Shown: positions 7,695 through 21,549 of the stretch, in pieces
How the letters are laid out: each line of letters begins with the position of its first letter
How positions within the stretch are numbered: position 1 is the first letter of the stretch
Assembly (NCBI RefSeq): GCF_900188345.1
Contig: NZ_FZOD01000007.1
Coordinates: 1-64,000 of the forward strand
DNA: 64,000 nt
Origin: Streptosporangium subroseum
Lineage (GTDB): Bacteria; Actinomycetota; Actinomycetes; Streptosporangiales; Streptosporangiaceae
Direction: 5' to 3'
Made by a program: the position numbers and the translations under genes
Notes under the pieces: generated by a model
What the model saw: only the letters and a program-made list of their open reading frames with translations
Databases searched by the model: none
Told to the model about the DNA's origin: nothing

Positions 7695-8966
7695 ATGGAC
7701 GGCAAACGCACGACCGTACGGGACATGCGCCGCCGCAACCGCTCGGTCCTGCTCTCGAAACTGTACTTCGACGGCCCGCTCAGCAGGTTCGAGCTCGGCC
7801 AGGCGACCGGCCTGAGCGCGGCGAGCGTGAGCAACCTGACCGGTGAACTGGTCGAGGAGGGCCTGGTCGTCGAGGCGGGTTCGGTCGACTCCGACGGCGG
7901 GCGGCCCCGGATCCTGCTCCGGGTCTCCCCGGGATACGGGCACGTGGTGGGGGTCGACGTCGGCGAGACCCGCGTGCGGGTGGAGCTGTTCGACCTGTCC
8001 ATGGCGGCCCTGCCGGCAAAGGCCGACCTGCCGTTCGACTCCCCCCTCCCGACCCCGGCACAGGTGGTGGAGCACATCCTGTCCGGGCTGGCGACGGTGA
8101 CCGCCGAGGCCGGTGTGAATCCGGCCGCCCTGCTCGGCGTCGGCATCGGGGTGTCGGGGACCGTCGAGCAGGGTGCCCAGGTGCTGGTGCACGCCCAGAC
8201 GCTGGGCTGGGACGCCGTGCCTCTGGAGGCGATGGTGCGCGCGGGGACCGACGCGGCGATCTACGTCGACAACGGGGCCACCGTGCTCGGGCAGGCCGAG
8301 ATGTGGTTCGGCGCGGGGCGGGGCGCCCGGCACGCCGTGATCGTGCTGGTGGGCTCCGGCGTGGGCGCGGCGGTGGTCACCCACGGTCAGAGCTATCGGG
8401 GTGCGACGAGCGGCGCCGGCGAGTGGGGCCACACCACGATCATCCACGGAGGGCGGCGGTGCCGGTGCGGGGCGCAGGGCCATCTGGAGGCCTACGTGGG
8501 AGCCGGGGCCGTGCTCGACCGCTACCGGGCCGCGCGAGGCGGCCACCCGGTGCCCGGCCTCGACGAGGAGTCCGCGCTCGCGGCGCTGATCGCCGCGGCC
8601 GACCACTCGGCGCCCGCGGCGAAGATCCTCGACGAGACGGCCGACTATCTCGGCACGGGCATCGCGGATCTCATCAACCTGTTCAATCCCGAGAAGATCG
8701 TCCTGGCCGGCTGGGCCGGCCTGGCCCTCGGCGCGCGCCTGCTTCCCCGGATCAGGCAGGCCGCCGCCGCGCAGGCGCTGCGCCGGCCGTACGCGCAGAC
8801 GTCCATCGAACTGTGCGAGCTGGGATCCGACGCCGTCGCCTACGGCGCGGCCACGCTGCCCATCGCGAGGCTGCTGCACGAGGGCGGCATGCGGGCGGCC
8901 GTGCCCCTCACCGCCCCGGTCACCCGGCGCGGGACCGTCCCACCGCTCGCCGCCGAACCCGCCTGA
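7695..8966 (+). CDS. ROK-family transcriptional regulator
   Basis: 423 residues from an ATG with GAGGAG seven bases upstream. Residues 1-75 form a MarR-like winged helix (RRNRSVLLSKLYFDGPLSRFELGQATGLSAASVSNLT). The rest is the ROK sugar-kinase fold with the phosphate loop VGVDVGETRVRVELFD and the zinc segment CRCGAQGHLE, in which the usual third Cys is His. Family role: repressor or activator sensing a sugar or sugar phosphate. The next gene on the same strand is a chitinase, and ROK proteins are known to control chitin genes in actinomycetes, so control of the chitinase is a reasonable inference. The upstream repeat array may hold its own operators. Confidence 0.9.
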   Translation: MDGKRTTVRDMRRRNRSVLLSKLYFDGPLSRFELGQATGLSAASVSNLTGELVEEGLVVEAGSVDSDGGRPRILLRVSPGYGHVVGVDVGETRVRVELFDLSMAALPAKADLPFDSPLPTPAQVVEHILSGLATVTAEAGVNPAALLGVGIGVSGTVEQGAQVLVHAQTLGWDAVPLEAMVRAGTDAAIYVDNGATVLGQAEMWFGAGRGARHAVIVLVGSGVGAAVVTHGQSYRGATSGAGEWGHTTIIHGGRRCRCGAQGHLEAYVGAGAVLDRYRAARGGHPVPGLDEESALAALIAAADHSAPAAKILDETADYLGTGIADLINLFNPEKIVLAGWAGLALGARLLPRIRQAAAAQALRRPYAQTSIELCELGSDAVAYGAATLPIARLLHEGGMRAAVPLTAPVTRRGTVPPLAAEPA

Positions 8967-9365
8967 GCCCGCTCGGTCCGGGCTGCGGCCTCGTCCACCT
9001 TCGTGGCCCGCGAACCTCAGGTGAATCGGCCCCTTAAATTACCCTTAAATCGACGGACCGCTCCTGAGTACGCGTCGCCCACCGCGAGGATCCGGCTCGC
9101 GCTCGCCACTCTCGTGAGCTGCTAAGCCCGGGATCGCTCCCCCGCCGGCGCACCTTATGGGGAGCTCATATGGCCTGACAGCGTGCCTTCACTTTTTTTA
9201 CTTCTTGTATTGACCGAAGAATCAAGTCTGATCTAGTGTCCCGGCAGGACGGGGCCTCGGCAGGCCGGCGCCGCACGGCCGCCGATGGCAGAACCCTGCG
9301 AACAGCGTCCTCATCTCGTTGGCTGGATCACCTCCAGCCGCACCCCTCACCAGAAGGAGACGCCT
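8967..9365 (+). promoter_or_regulatory. Chitinase upstream region with a candidate promoter
   Basis: A 399-base space without a supported gene. A TTGACC hexamer at 9210-9215 and TCTAGT at 9232-9237 are 16 bases apart and could form the chitinase promoter, preceded by a T-rich tract at 9193-9199. The sequence TGATCTAG near 9229-9236 only loosely resembles the DasR-type palindrome, so DasR control is not claimed. The remaining sequence is G/C-rich with no clear hairpin. Confidence 0.35.
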
Positions 9366-10778
9366 ATGGACACGACACAGTTGCGCCCATCCAGCCCGCG
9401 CATCCCGCTGCTGGCAGCCCTCGGCTGCCTGCTCGTCGCCGTCCCCGCCCTGATCGGCGTGACGAGCACATCGGCCTCCGCCGCCACCGGGCAGATCACC
9501 GGTCTCGACGGCAAGTGCGTGGACGTGGCCGCGGCCAGCAGCGCCAACGGCGCCGCCGTGCAGCTCTACGACTGCAACGGCTCCTCCGCCCAGCAGTGGA
9601 CCGTCGGCACCGACGGCACCATTCGTGCCCTCGGCAAGTGCATGGACGTGACCGCCGCCTCCACCGCCAACGGAGCGAAGATCCAGCTCTACGACTGCAA
9701 CGGCTCCGCGGCCCAGCAGTGGCAGTACAGCGCGGCACACGACCTGGTGAACCCCGCCGCCAACAAATGCCTCGACGCCACCGGCCCGTCAAGTGCCAAC
9801 GGCACCCGGCTCCAGATCTGGACCTGCGGCGGCGGCAGCAACCAGAAGTGGACCGTCTCCGGTGACGGTCCCACGACGCCTCCGGTCACGCCTCCGCCCA
9901 GCGGAAGCAAGATGGCCGGCGCGCCGTACCTCTACATGGGCTGGGGCAACCCGCCCAGCCCGGTCACGGTCATGAACGCCACCGGCGTGAAGTCCTTCAC
10001 CATGGCGTTCATCCTGTCCGGTGGTGGCTGCGTTCCTCGCTGGGACGGTTCCAGGCCGCTGACCGGCGGCGTCGACGCGCAGGCGATCTCGCAGATCAAG
10101 GCCGCGGGCGGCAGCGTCCAGGTCTCCTTCGGCGGCTGGTCGGGCAACAAGCTCGGCCCGAACTGCGCCACCCCTGCGGCCTTCGCCGGCGCCGTGCAGC
10201 AGGTCATCAACGCCGTCGGACCCGCGGTCGTCGACTTCGACATCGAGAACAGCGACGAGTTCGAGAACAACACCGTTCAGGACCGGATCCTCAACGGCCT
10301 GAAGATCGTCAAGCAGAGCAACCCCAACATCAAGATCGCCGTCACCTTCGGTACCGGGATCAACGGCCCGAGCGGCGCCGGCATCCGCCTGATCAACCAG
10401 GCCAAGGCGCTGTCCGTGCCGATCGACAACTACACGATCATGCCGTTCAACTTCGACGGCACGAACATCTACAACAACACCGTCAGCGCCTCCGAGGGCC
10501 TGAAGAACGCGCTGAAGGCCGCCAACGGCTGGACCGACGCCCAGGCCTACTCCCGGATGGGCATCTCCGGCATGAACGGCCTGTCCGACCAGGGCGAGCT
10601 GACCAGCCCGGCGACCTGGACCCAGATCACCAACTGGGCCAAGTCCAAGGGCCTCACCCGCCTGGCCTACTGGGCGGTCAACCGTGACCGCTCCTGTCCC
10701 GGTGGCGACGCGTCCTCCGAGTGCAGCGGCATCTCCCAGGGCACCTGGGAGTTCACCAAGATCACCGCGGGCTTCTAG
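9366..10778 (+). CDS. Secreted chitinase: ricin-B/CBM13 lectin domain plus GH18 catalytic domain
   Basis: Endo-acting chitin hydrolase. The start is fixed by GAAGGAG eight bases upstream. Residues 1-38 are a signal peptide ending SASA-A. Residues 40-165 form a ricin-type trefoil with three repeats (GKCVDVAAASSANGAAVQLY, GKCMDVTAASTANGAKIQLY, NKCLDATGPSSANGTRLQIW, each followed by a QxW-type motif). A short Pro/Thr linker leads to a GH18 barrel from about 185 with VQVSFGGWSG and the catalytic DxxDxDxE-like segment VVDFDIEN, whose Glu is the proton donor. It ends with WAVNRDRSCPGGD. The closest type is Streptomyces chitinases of the ChiC/D group. A strong terminator follows. Confidence 0.92.
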   Translation: MDTTQLRPSSPRIPLLAALGCLLVAVPALIGVTSTSASAATGQITGLDGKCVDVAAASSANGAAVQLYDCNGSSAQQWTVGTDGTIRALGKCMDVTAASTANGAKIQLYDCNGSAAQQWQYSAAHDLVNPAANKCLDATGPSSANGTRLQIWTCGGGSNQKWTVSGDGPTTPPVTPPPSGSKMAGAPYLYMGWGNPPSPVTVMNATGVKSFTMAFILSGGGCVPRWDGSRPLTGGVDAQAISQIKAAGGSVQVSFGGWSGNKLGPNCATPAAFAGAVQQVINAVGPAVVDFDIENSDEFENNTVQDRILNGLKIVKQSNPNIKIAVTFGTGINGPSGAGIRLINQAKALSVPIDNYTIMPFNFDGTNIYNNTVSASEGLKNALKAANGWTDAQAYSRMGISGMNGLSDQGELTSPATWTQITNWAKSKGLTRLAYWAVNRDRSCPGGDASSECSGISQGTWEFTKITAGF

Positions 10779-10903
10779 GAGCCCGTCACCGATCTCCCGG
10801 CCAGGAGCTACCCCCTGATCATGGCGCCTGGCCGTCCGGCCACCCTCAGACCGGAGCTCCGGCGGTTCCCCTGAAAACCGGAACCAGCGAAGCGGGAGGA
10901 ACC

Positions 10904-10938
10904 AGAAGCCGCTCGGGGCATCGCCCCGAGCGGCTTCT
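10904..10938. terminator. Strong hairpin terminator between chitinase and phosphatase genes
   Basis: A perfect 16-bp stem, AGAAGCCGCTCGGGGC paired with its complement, encloses a three-base loop. It lies between two convergent genes about 125 bases past the chitinase stop and 84 bases before the phosphatase stop, so it probably serves both. It lacks a long T tract, as is common in actinomycetes. Confidence 0.85.
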
Positions 10939-11021
10939 GTCCGTCAGGCGGCGCGGCCGACGCGGGACGACCGCGATCAGGAAGATCGCGAAGTGTCACC
11001 GGAGATGAGTTAAGGGATCGG

Positions 11022-13382
11022 TCACTGAAGCTGTACGCCGATGAGGCAGGTGTCGTCGTCGGTGTCGGAGTTGCAGTGGGTCAGCAGATGATCGAGCCGG
11101 TGGTCGAGATTGGCGGCGGGGTGTTCGGCGATGAGCAGAAGCTCGGCCTGTGAGTGCTGCAGCGTGTGGTCCCTGCGCTCGATCAGGCCATCGGTGTACA
11201 TGAGCAGGGTGTCGCCCTGTTCGAGCTGGATCTGCTCTTCGGAGTAGTCGGCCTCGGAGAACGCGCCGAGCATGATGCCGTCGATCGTGGGGAGTTCGGT
11301 CGCGCGGTTCTGCCGGATGAGGATGGGCGGCAGGTGACCGGCTCGCGCCCAGCGCAGGATTCGGGTGGTGGGGTCGTAGAGGCCGCAGACCGCGGTGGCG
11401 GTGACGCTCTCCGTCAGGTGGTGGGCGACCAGGTTGAGCCAGGTGAGCAGCTGGGCCGGCCCCGCGCCGGTGGCCGCCAGGCCGCGCAGGGCGTTGCGCA
11501 GGATGACCATGCCGGTGGCGGCTTGGATGCCGTGCCCGGCGATGTCGCCGACCGACAGCAGGATCTGCTTGGAGGGCAGGATGAAGGTGTCGTACCAGTC
11601 GCCGCCGACCAGGTGCTCCTTCTCCGCCGGCCGGTAGCGTACGGCGATGTGCAGGCCGAACGCCTCCAGGGGGCCCCGGGTCGGCGGCATGATGGCGTGC
11701 TGGAGTTGCAGGGTCAGGCGGTTGCGCTCGTTGACCTGTTGTTCGGACAGGGCCAGCTGGTCGCGGGTGGCGGCCAGGGCGACCTCCGTCCAGTGCTGGG
11801 CGGAGATGTCCTGGTAGGCACCGCGGATGGCCGCCATGCGCCCGTCGGCGTCGAAGACGGGTTCGGCCACGACGCGGATGTGCCGGATGATGCCGTCGTC
11901 GCGCTGCAGGCGGAAGGCGGTGGCGCCGGGGTGCCTGTGGTGCAGCACCGTGCGCAGGAAGCGGCCGATGGTGGTGGCGTCGTCGGGATGCGCTCGCTCG
12001 CGCAGGTGCTCCAGCGGGATCGGCCGGTCGGCGGGGGTCAGGCCGTACAGCTCATAGAGCTGGCTGTTCCAGGTGATCTCACCGGTCTGGGTGTTCTCCT
12101 CGAACCCGCCGATACGACCCAGCCGCTGGGCGTGCTGCAGCAGGCTCGCCAGGCGCACCACCTCGTCCTGCACCCGCCAGATCAGCAGGATGCAGTTGCC
12201 GTGCCGGGTGAGGCTGATATCCGCGAGGGTGGTCAGCGGCACCTGGTCGGCCAGGGCGGTCAGCGTCATGCCTTCGGCGCGGAAGGGCTCGCCGGTCGCG
12301 TGGACGTGCTCGATCTTCTCCATCAGGCCGCTGTCGCCGGCCGCCAGGGGGTAGGCCTCCAGCAGCAGCGTGCCGGTGACGCTGCCGCGCGGGCGGCCGG
12401 CGGGGTCGGCGAAGCGACCGTTGGAATGATGGATGCGGAAGTCGGTGAGCCGGCCCCCGTCATCGAGCTGGGGGCTCAGCACCAGCGCCGGGTCGGGCAA
12501 CGCGTCGACGAGGTCGATGAGCTCGGCCATGTCCGACGCCGCGGTGCGCCGGTCGGCCGGCGCCTCCAGCGTGTGCGCGCACAGCTCGGCCAGCGCGTCC
12601 ACCTGCTTGTGGATCTGGGGCGGTTGCGGTTGCAGCGGGTGCGGCCAGGCGATCTCCAGCACGCCCAGAATGCGGCCCCCCGTGCCCGCCGGGACCGTCA
12701 CGCGGCCTCCGCCAGGCAGCTGCCGCTGCCCGATGGAGGGCAGGCCCTGTTCGGACAGGGAGGTGAACCAGACGGTGCGCCGCTCGACCAGGGCGCGGCG
12801 GGCCGGGGTGGCCACGCCCGGCGGCACGTAACGCCACCGCCTGGCCTCCTCGGCGCTGAACCCCGCGTATCCGGCCAGCGTCAGGGAGGCGTCGGGGCCC
12901 GCCGCCCACACCGCGACCGCCGTCGCACCGAGAGGTGCCAGCGCATGCTCCAGGAGTGACTCGGCGACCATCTGGCTGTCGGCGGCGTACAGCACGCCGC
13001 TTTCGGCGATGCGCAGCCGTACCGCCACCGAGGGAGCCTCGGCGGCGCGGGCATCGGCGCCGGCCTGTGCCAGGAAGTCGCGGGCGGCGTCGCTGAGGCG
13101 GTCCTGGGCCGTCTGGTTGATGATGTCGGCGGCCAGTTCCAGCTGCGAGAGCCCCGCCTGCTCGGCGAGCGCCGCCAGTTGCTGGGCGGCTTGGGTCGGG
13201 CCGCAGTGCAGCCGCTCGACCAGGATTCCCCGCGCCAGCTCGATCAGCGCCCGGCCCTCGGCCGCGAGCTGGGCGTCCTGGATCTCCTTGCGCAGCCGGT
13301 CGATCGTGGCGGCCAGCCTGCCCACGTTGCTGGACGCCTCCACCTGCCCGATGGGGTCCTCGGGGCGCTGGGACATCTGCAC
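11022..13382 (-). CDS. PP2C (SpoIIE-type) phosphatase with ANTAR, GAF and PAS domains
   Basis: 786 residues. Residues 25-95 match an ANTAR domain (EGRALIELARGILVERL...AAQQLAALAEQAGLSQLELAADIIN), about 125-275 a GAF domain, about 285-400 and 415-530 two PAS domains (HPDDATTIGRFL, RLQRDDGIIRHI), and 575-786 a SpoIIE/RsbU PP2C phosphatase with the metal-binding GDWYD, GDIAGHG, YTDGLIE and DDDTC segments. Family role: dephosphorylates an anti-sigma-factor antagonist in response to a sensed signal. The GTG start at 13382 has AAGGAG five bases upstream. An ATG two codons on is possible. It lies 62 bases behind the hybrid kinase, probably in one operon, and the kinase may signal to it. Confidence 0.9.
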   Translation of the reverse strand: MQMSQRPEDPIGQVEASSNVGRLAATIDRLRKEIQDAQLAAEGRALIELARGILVERLHCGPTQAAQQLAALAEQAGLSQLELAADIINQTAQDRLSDAARDFLAQAGADARAAEAPSVAVRLRIAESGVLYAADSQMVAESLLEHALAPLGATAVAVWAAGPDASLTLAGYAGFSAEEARRWRYVPPGVATPARRALVERRTVWFTSLSEQGLPSIGQRQLPGGGRVTVPAGTGGRILGVLEIAWPHPLQPQPPQIHKQVDALAELCAHTLEAPADRRTAASDMAELIDLVDALPDPALVLSPQLDDGGRLTDFRIHHSNGRFADPAGRPRGSVTGTLLLEAYPLAAGDSGLMEKIEHVHATGEPFRAEGMTLTALADQVPLTTLADISLTRHGNCILLIWRVQDEVVRLASLLQHAQRLGRIGGFEENTQTGEITWNSQLYELYGLTPADRPIPLEHLRERAHPDDATTIGRFLRTVLHHRHPGATAFRLQRDDGIIRHIRVVAEPVFDADGRMAAIRGAYQDISAQHWTEVALAATRDQLALSEQQVNERNRLTLQLQHAIMPPTRGPLEAFGLHIAVRYRPAEKEHLVGGDWYDTFILPSKQILLSVGDIAGHGIQAATGMVILRNALRGLAATGAGPAQLLTWLNLVAHHLTESVTATAVCGLYDPTTRILRWARAGHLPPILIRQNRATELPTIDGIMLGAFSEADYSEEQIQLEQGDTLLMYTDGLIERRDHTLQHSQAELLLIAEHPAANLDHRLDHLLTHCNSDTDDDTCLIGVQLQ

Positions 13383-13444
13383 GATGGCTCCTTACGAGGC
13401 GAAAGGGGATGCGACGAGCGCCGTACCGGGCTACGGAGTCTGGG

Positions 13445-17737
<4,293 letters not shown>

Positions 17738-17805
17738 GTCCACCCTCGCTCCGCTTCGACGCCCTCGTGTTCGAACAGCCACCGCCTGCCGCTCGCGCGC
17801 CACCC

Positions 17806-17827
17806 ATATTTAACCTATGGCAAATAT
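17806..17827. promoter_or_regulatory. A/T-rich inverted repeat upstream of the hybrid kinase
   Basis: ATATTT at 17806-17811 and AAATAT at 17822-17827 form an inverted repeat with a ten-base spacer about 70 bases upstream of the kinase start at 17737. It is the only A/T-rich stretch in the divergent space 17738-18031 and may be an operator or the promoter core. No protein is assigned. Confidence 0.35.
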
Positions 17828-18031
17828 AGTGTGGGTTGGTGAGGCCGCCTCGGGGCTGTCGCGTGCCTCCCCGGTTCTCGTTTGAACGCCTCCTGCCGGT
17901 CGACGCCGAGGTGGTTCGAGACTCACCGCATCCGATCCTCACGTGACCCGTCGAGCCGCGGAGACGTTGGCGACGCCGTCGGGCATCGGAAGGTCAGCAA
18001 ACCGACAACCGTCACCAATTACCCTCTTACG

Positions 18032-18655
18032 GTGAGCGTAAGCAAATCCCCCGAGCGGCTCGTGTTCTTCAGCGACGCCGTCGTCGCGATCGCCCTGACC
18101 CTGCTGGTGCTGCCGCTGGCCGAGGCGGTCCCGGAAGCGGTGGGGCAGCACGTGACCTCGCTGGAGGTGATCACTGAAAATCAGTGGCAGATCTACAGCT
18201 TTCTGCTCAGCTTCATCGTCATCGCGCGACTGTGGATATCTCACCACCACGTTTTCGCACAGGTCACGTCCTACAACACTTCCCTGGTGGTGGCGAATCT
18301 GGGCTGGCTGCTGACCATCGTGGTGCTGCCGTTCCCCACCGAGATGGTCGGCGCGTTCGGTGGCGACGGGTTCACCACCCTGTTCTACATCGGCACGATT
18401 CTGGCCGGCAGCATCTGCCAGCTGGTGATCATTCTGATCATCCGTGGCAACCCCGAGCTCAGAGTGAGTTCGCGCGAGCTGCCCGATCGGCAACGTTTCG
18501 GAAGCATGGTCAACACGGTGATCATGTTGCTGGCCCTCACGTTGACGGCGCTGGTGCCCAGGGTCGGTTACTTCTCGATCCTTCTCCTCTTGCTGACTCC
18601 CGCGGTCTTCCGGCTGCGCTACCGGCGACCGGCCACGGGCGGCCCGCGGGTCTGA
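18032..18655 (+). CDS. TMEM175-like (DUF1211) potassium channel protein
   Basis: 207 residues, six hydrophobic segments, with the family hallmark RLVFFSDAVVAIALTLLVLPL in the first helix (FSDA motif, pore-lining in bacterial TMEM175 tetramers) and ISHHHVF in the loop region. Role by family: potassium-selective leak channel in the cytoplasmic membrane. The GTG at 18032 follows a TACCCT -10-like hexamer (18020-18025) by only six bases, which suggests a leaderless transcript. The frame extends upstream to 17882, but that part lacks protein-like sequence. It converges on the P450 gene with one base between stop codons. Confidence 0.85.
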   Translation: MSVSKSPERLVFFSDAVVAIALTLLVLPLAEAVPEAVGQHVTSLEVITENQWQIYSFLLSFIVIARLWISHHHVFAQVTSYNTSLVVANLGWLLTIVVLPFPTEMVGAFGGDGFTTLFYIGTILAGSICQLVIILIIRGNPELRVSSRELPDRQRFGSMVNTVIMLLALTLTALVPRVGYFSILLLLLTPAVFRLRYRRPATGGPRV

Positions 18656-18656
18656 C

Positions 18657-19886
18657 CTAGAAGGTGTACGGCTGGCTGCGCACGCTGTTGTCGAAGTTGG
18701 ACACCAGCAACTCCGGCTCGCCGACCGAACGGATCCCGGGCAGTCGGGTGAACAGCTCGCGGAACATCGCCCTGATCTCCTGGCGGGCGAGGTTGGCCCC
18801 CAGGCAGAAGTGCGGCCCCGGACCGCCGAAGCCCACGTGCGGCTTGGCGTCGCGGGTGATGTCGAACCGGTCGGCGCTTGGAAAAACCGACTCGTCCCGG
18901 TTGGCGGAGCCGTAGAAGAGCACGACCTTGTCACCGGCCTTCAGATGCAGGCCGCGCAGGTCGTAGTCCTCGGTGACGGTGCGGCGAAACTGCATGATGG
19001 GCGAGACGTAGCGGACCATCTCCTCGATCGCCCCGCCGATGTGCGCGTCGAAGTCCTCGGTCAGCAGTCGCCGCTGCTCGGGGTTGTCGGTGAGCAGCTT
19101 GATGCCGTGCGCCATGGTGTTGCGGGCCGTCTCGTTGCCCGCCACGAGCAGGAGCGTGAAGAACGAGCCCAGCTCGCGGTCGGTCAGTCTCTCCCCGTCG
19201 ACGTTGGCGGTGACCAGCGCCGAGACGAGGTCGCCCCGCGGCGTCGCCGCCCGCTCCCTGCCCAGCTTGATCACCAGGCGCTGCAGGGCGAGCAGGGCGA
19301 GCGTGTTCTGGACGGCCATGCCGACCGAGCGCGGCAGGCTGGGCCGTACGCCGGAGTAGGCGGTGGAGACGTCGACCCGCGCGTGGACCTTGACCCGCAT
19401 CGCGTCGGGGACGCCCATCATGTCGCAGATGACGTGGATGGGCAGGCGGGAGGCCACCTGGCCGACGAAGTCGCCCGGCCCGGCGGCCACAGCGTCGTCG
19501 ACGATCCGCGCGCACGCGGCGTCGATGTCACCCTGCAGGTTGCCCAGCATCTTCGGGCTGAACGCGCGGGAGACGATGCGGCGCAGCCGGGCGTGCCGGG
19601 GGTCGTCCATGTTGACCATGGACTCACCGAACACGTGCCTCACCCAGCCGGGCGGCTCGGGGCTGGTCACACCGGGCTCGCTGGAGAACACCCTGGCATT
19701 GCGGCCGGCCTCCACCACGTCGGCGTGCCGGACCAGGGCGTAGAACCCCCCGCCCGAGCGGAGCAGCGGCACCCGCTTCTCCTCGAAGAACACCGGCAGG
19801 TCCAGATCCCGGAGGCGCGCGAACGCCTCATACCGCTCCTTGAGCGGACGCCGCCAGAATCCCAGGTCGGCCAGGTCGATTTCCAT
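18657..19886 (-). CDS. Cytochrome P450
   Basis: 409 residues, class I bacterial P450. I-helix oxygen-activation motif VAGNETARN, K-helix EEMVRY (ExxR), and heme loop GFGGPGPHFCLG with the Cys thiolate are all present. NMDDPRHARLRRIVSRAFSPKM is typical of the CYP124/125/142 group, which oxidises sterol or branched lipid side chains, so such a substrate is possible but not established. No ferredoxin gene lies beside it. The ATG at 19886 lies directly after a pair of direct repeats (19896-19930 on the plus strand) that may be its operator. Confidence 0.88.
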   Translation of the reverse strand: MEIDLADLGFWRRPLKERYEAFARLRDLDLPVFFEEKRVPLLRSGGGFYALVRHADVVEAGRNARVFSSEPGVTSPEPPGWVRHVFGESMVNMDDPRHARLRRIVSRAFSPKMLGNLQGDIDAACARIVDDAVAAGPGDFVGQVASRLPIHVICDMMGVPDAMRVKVHARVDVSTAYSGVRPSLPRSVGMAVQNTLALLALQRLVIKLGRERAATPRGDLVSALVTANVDGERLTDRELGSFFTLLLVAGNETARNTMAHGIKLLTDNPEQRRLLTEDFDAHIGGAIEEMVRYVSPIMQFRRTVTEDYDLRGLHLKAGDKVVLFYGSANRDESVFPSADRFDITRDAKPHVGFGGPGPHFCLGANLARQEIRAMFRELFTRLPGIRSVGEPELLVSNFDNSVRSQPYTF

Positions 19887-19895
19887 GTCACCGAT

Positions 19896-19930
19896 CCTGG
19901 CACGTTCCCTGTCTCATTCCTGGCACATTC
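19896..19930. promoter_or_regulatory. Direct repeat upstream of the P450 start
   Basis: CCTGGCACGTTC at 19896-19907 and CCTGGCACATTC at 19919-19930 differ by one base and start 23 bases apart (about two turns). They lie 10-45 bases upstream of the P450 initiation codon on the minus strand, within the 117-base divergent space to the FG-GAP protein gene. The repeat could be an operator for either gene. The regulator is not known. Confidence 0.35.
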
Positions 19931-20003
19931 TTTACTGCGCTGGTCATGTGGATTTCATGTCCCTGTGGGCAGGGTGTCCGAATCTACGTAAACCATTACA
20001 AGT

Positions 20004-21416
20004 ATGAGAGCCGCGCTCCTCGCCTCCGCAGTCCTCGCCTGCCTCCTCGTTCCCGTCTCTCCCGCCGTCGCGAACGCCTGCTCCGGCCTCCCCTCCGACT
20101 TCGACGGTGACGGGCGGGCCGATCTCGCCGTCGCCGCCCCGTACACCGAGGTCGGCGGGCACGCCCGCGCCGGATCCGTCACCGTCCTGTACGGCATGCG
20201 GACCAAAAAGCAGCTCACCCAGGACAGCCCCGACGTGCCCGGTGAGGCCGCGACCGGGGACTCGTTCGGTTCGGCGCTGGCGACCGGGGACTTCGACGGC
20301 GACCACTGTGCCGACCTGGCCGTGGGCGTCTCCGAGAAGGACCGCTCCCGGACGGGCGACGACGGTGACGGCGTCGTGCAGCTGTTCCACGGTTCGCCGG
20401 ACGGCCTGCGCCCCGGCAAGGTGATCGACGCCGGGGACCTGGGCCGCAAGCGCGGCGCCGGACGGTTCGGGGCCGCGCTCGCCGCCGGGGACCTGGACGG
20501 CGACGGGGAGGACGAGCTCGTGATCGGCGCCCCCGGGCTGGGCGGAGGCGCGGTCGGCGTCTACGGCTTCAAGGGGCGCAAGCCGTACATGATCACCCAG
20601 AGAACCGGCTGGGTCCGGCAGCCCGAGCAGGAGACCGACCAGTTCGGCGGCGTGCTCGCCACCGGGGACTTCAACGGGGACGGCCGGGCCGAGGTCGCGG
20701 TGGGCGCGCCCGCCGACACGATCCTGAAGAACGGCGGCCAGGGCTCGGTCACCGTGCTCGACGTCCGCGGCAAGAAGGCGAGCCTGCTCACCCAGGACAG
20801 CCCCTCGATCGCCGGCCTCGGCGAGGCCTGGGACTCCTTCGGCGCCGCGCTGGCCACCGGCGACTTCAACGCCGACGGCCGCGACGACCTGGCGATCGGG
20901 GTGCCGGGCGAGGGACTGACCGACAACCAGCGGGCGATGGACTACGGCGACGGCACCGTGGACGTCGTCTACGGCTCCTCCGGAGGGCTACGGACGGCGA
21001 GCACGGAGGCCTGGTCGCAGCGCTCGCTCAAAGGCGAGCCACGCTACTACGACCGGTTCGGCGCGTCCCTGGCCGCGGGAGACCTCAACGGCGACGGGGA
21101 CGACGAGCTGACGATCGGCGTGCCGGGCGAGAACGCCGTCCAGGTGCTCGCCGGTGGTCGCTCCGGTGGCCTGACCAAGGACAACAACCTGCTGATCACC
21201 GGTAAGGGCGGCGACTTCGGGGCGGCTCTGGCCACGACCCCCGACCGCGGGCTGATCGTCGCCGCTCCGGGCGACGGCAAGCTGACCCTGCTCCGCGGAT
21301 CCGCGAAGAAGGGTGCGTACCCGGGCGTGCGCCCGGGTACGGCGAAGACCTTGGCCACCGGCACCGGGCACGCACTCTTCGGTTACGCGATCACGGGATC
21401 CTCCGCCTCACGCTGA
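20004..21416 (+). CDS. Secreted FG-GAP repeat protein (integrin alpha-like propeller)
   Basis: 470 residues. Residues 1-25 form a signal peptide ending AVANA. The rest consists of about six to seven FG-GAP blades, recognisable by DFDGDGRADLAVAAP, DFDGDHCADLAVGVS, DLDGDGEDELVIGAP, DFNGDGRAEVAVGAP, DFNADGRDDLAIGVP and DLNGDGDDELTIGVP, each a calcium-binding DxDxDG loop followed by a VGxP strand and a DSFGxALATG strand. This predicts an extracellular beta-propeller for adhesion or carbohydrate binding, without a catalytic site. No clear ribosome site precedes the ATG. Monocistronic by spacing. Confidence 0.88.
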   Translation: MRAALLASAVLACLLVPVSPAVANACSGLPSDFDGDGRADLAVAAPYTEVGGHARAGSVTVLYGMRTKKQLTQDSPDVPGEAATGDSFGSALATGDFDGDHCADLAVGVSEKDRSRTGDDGDGVVQLFHGSPDGLRPGKVIDAGDLGRKRGAGRFGAALAAGDLDGDGEDELVIGAPGLGGGAVGVYGFKGRKPYMITQRTGWVRQPEQETDQFGGVLATGDFNGDGRAEVAVGAPADTILKNGGQGSVTVLDVRGKKASLLTQDSPSIAGLGEAWDSFGAALATGDFNADGRDDLAIGVPGEGLTDNQRAMDYGDGTVDVVYGSSGGLRTASTEAWSQRSLKGEPRYYDRFGASLAAGDLNGDGDDELTIGVPGENAVQVLAGGRSGGLTKDNNLLITGKGGDFGAALATTPDRGLIVAAPGDGKLTLLRGSAKKGAYPGVRPGTAKTLATGTGHALFGYAITGSSASR

Positions 21417-21549
21417 CCAGGGGCGGGACCGTACACACAGTCTCACGCTGCGACGCCCTTGCGAGATCTCCGTACGGAGAGCTGACCGGCCTCGCGAGAA
21501 CGCCGCACCTGACCGGCGCCAGGGCGGCTTTCTCGCGTCGGCCCGTCAC

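Noticed and set aside
9226-9240. Possible DasR-responsive element upstream of the chitinase
   Set aside because: Only the central TCTAG-like bases match; the symmetric outer arms of the consensus are missing.
21417-21549. tnpB C-terminal coding sequence before the IS605-like hairpin
   Set aside because: None of the three plus-strand frames shows the Cys-rich zinc finger or RuvC III motif, so at most the element end remains.
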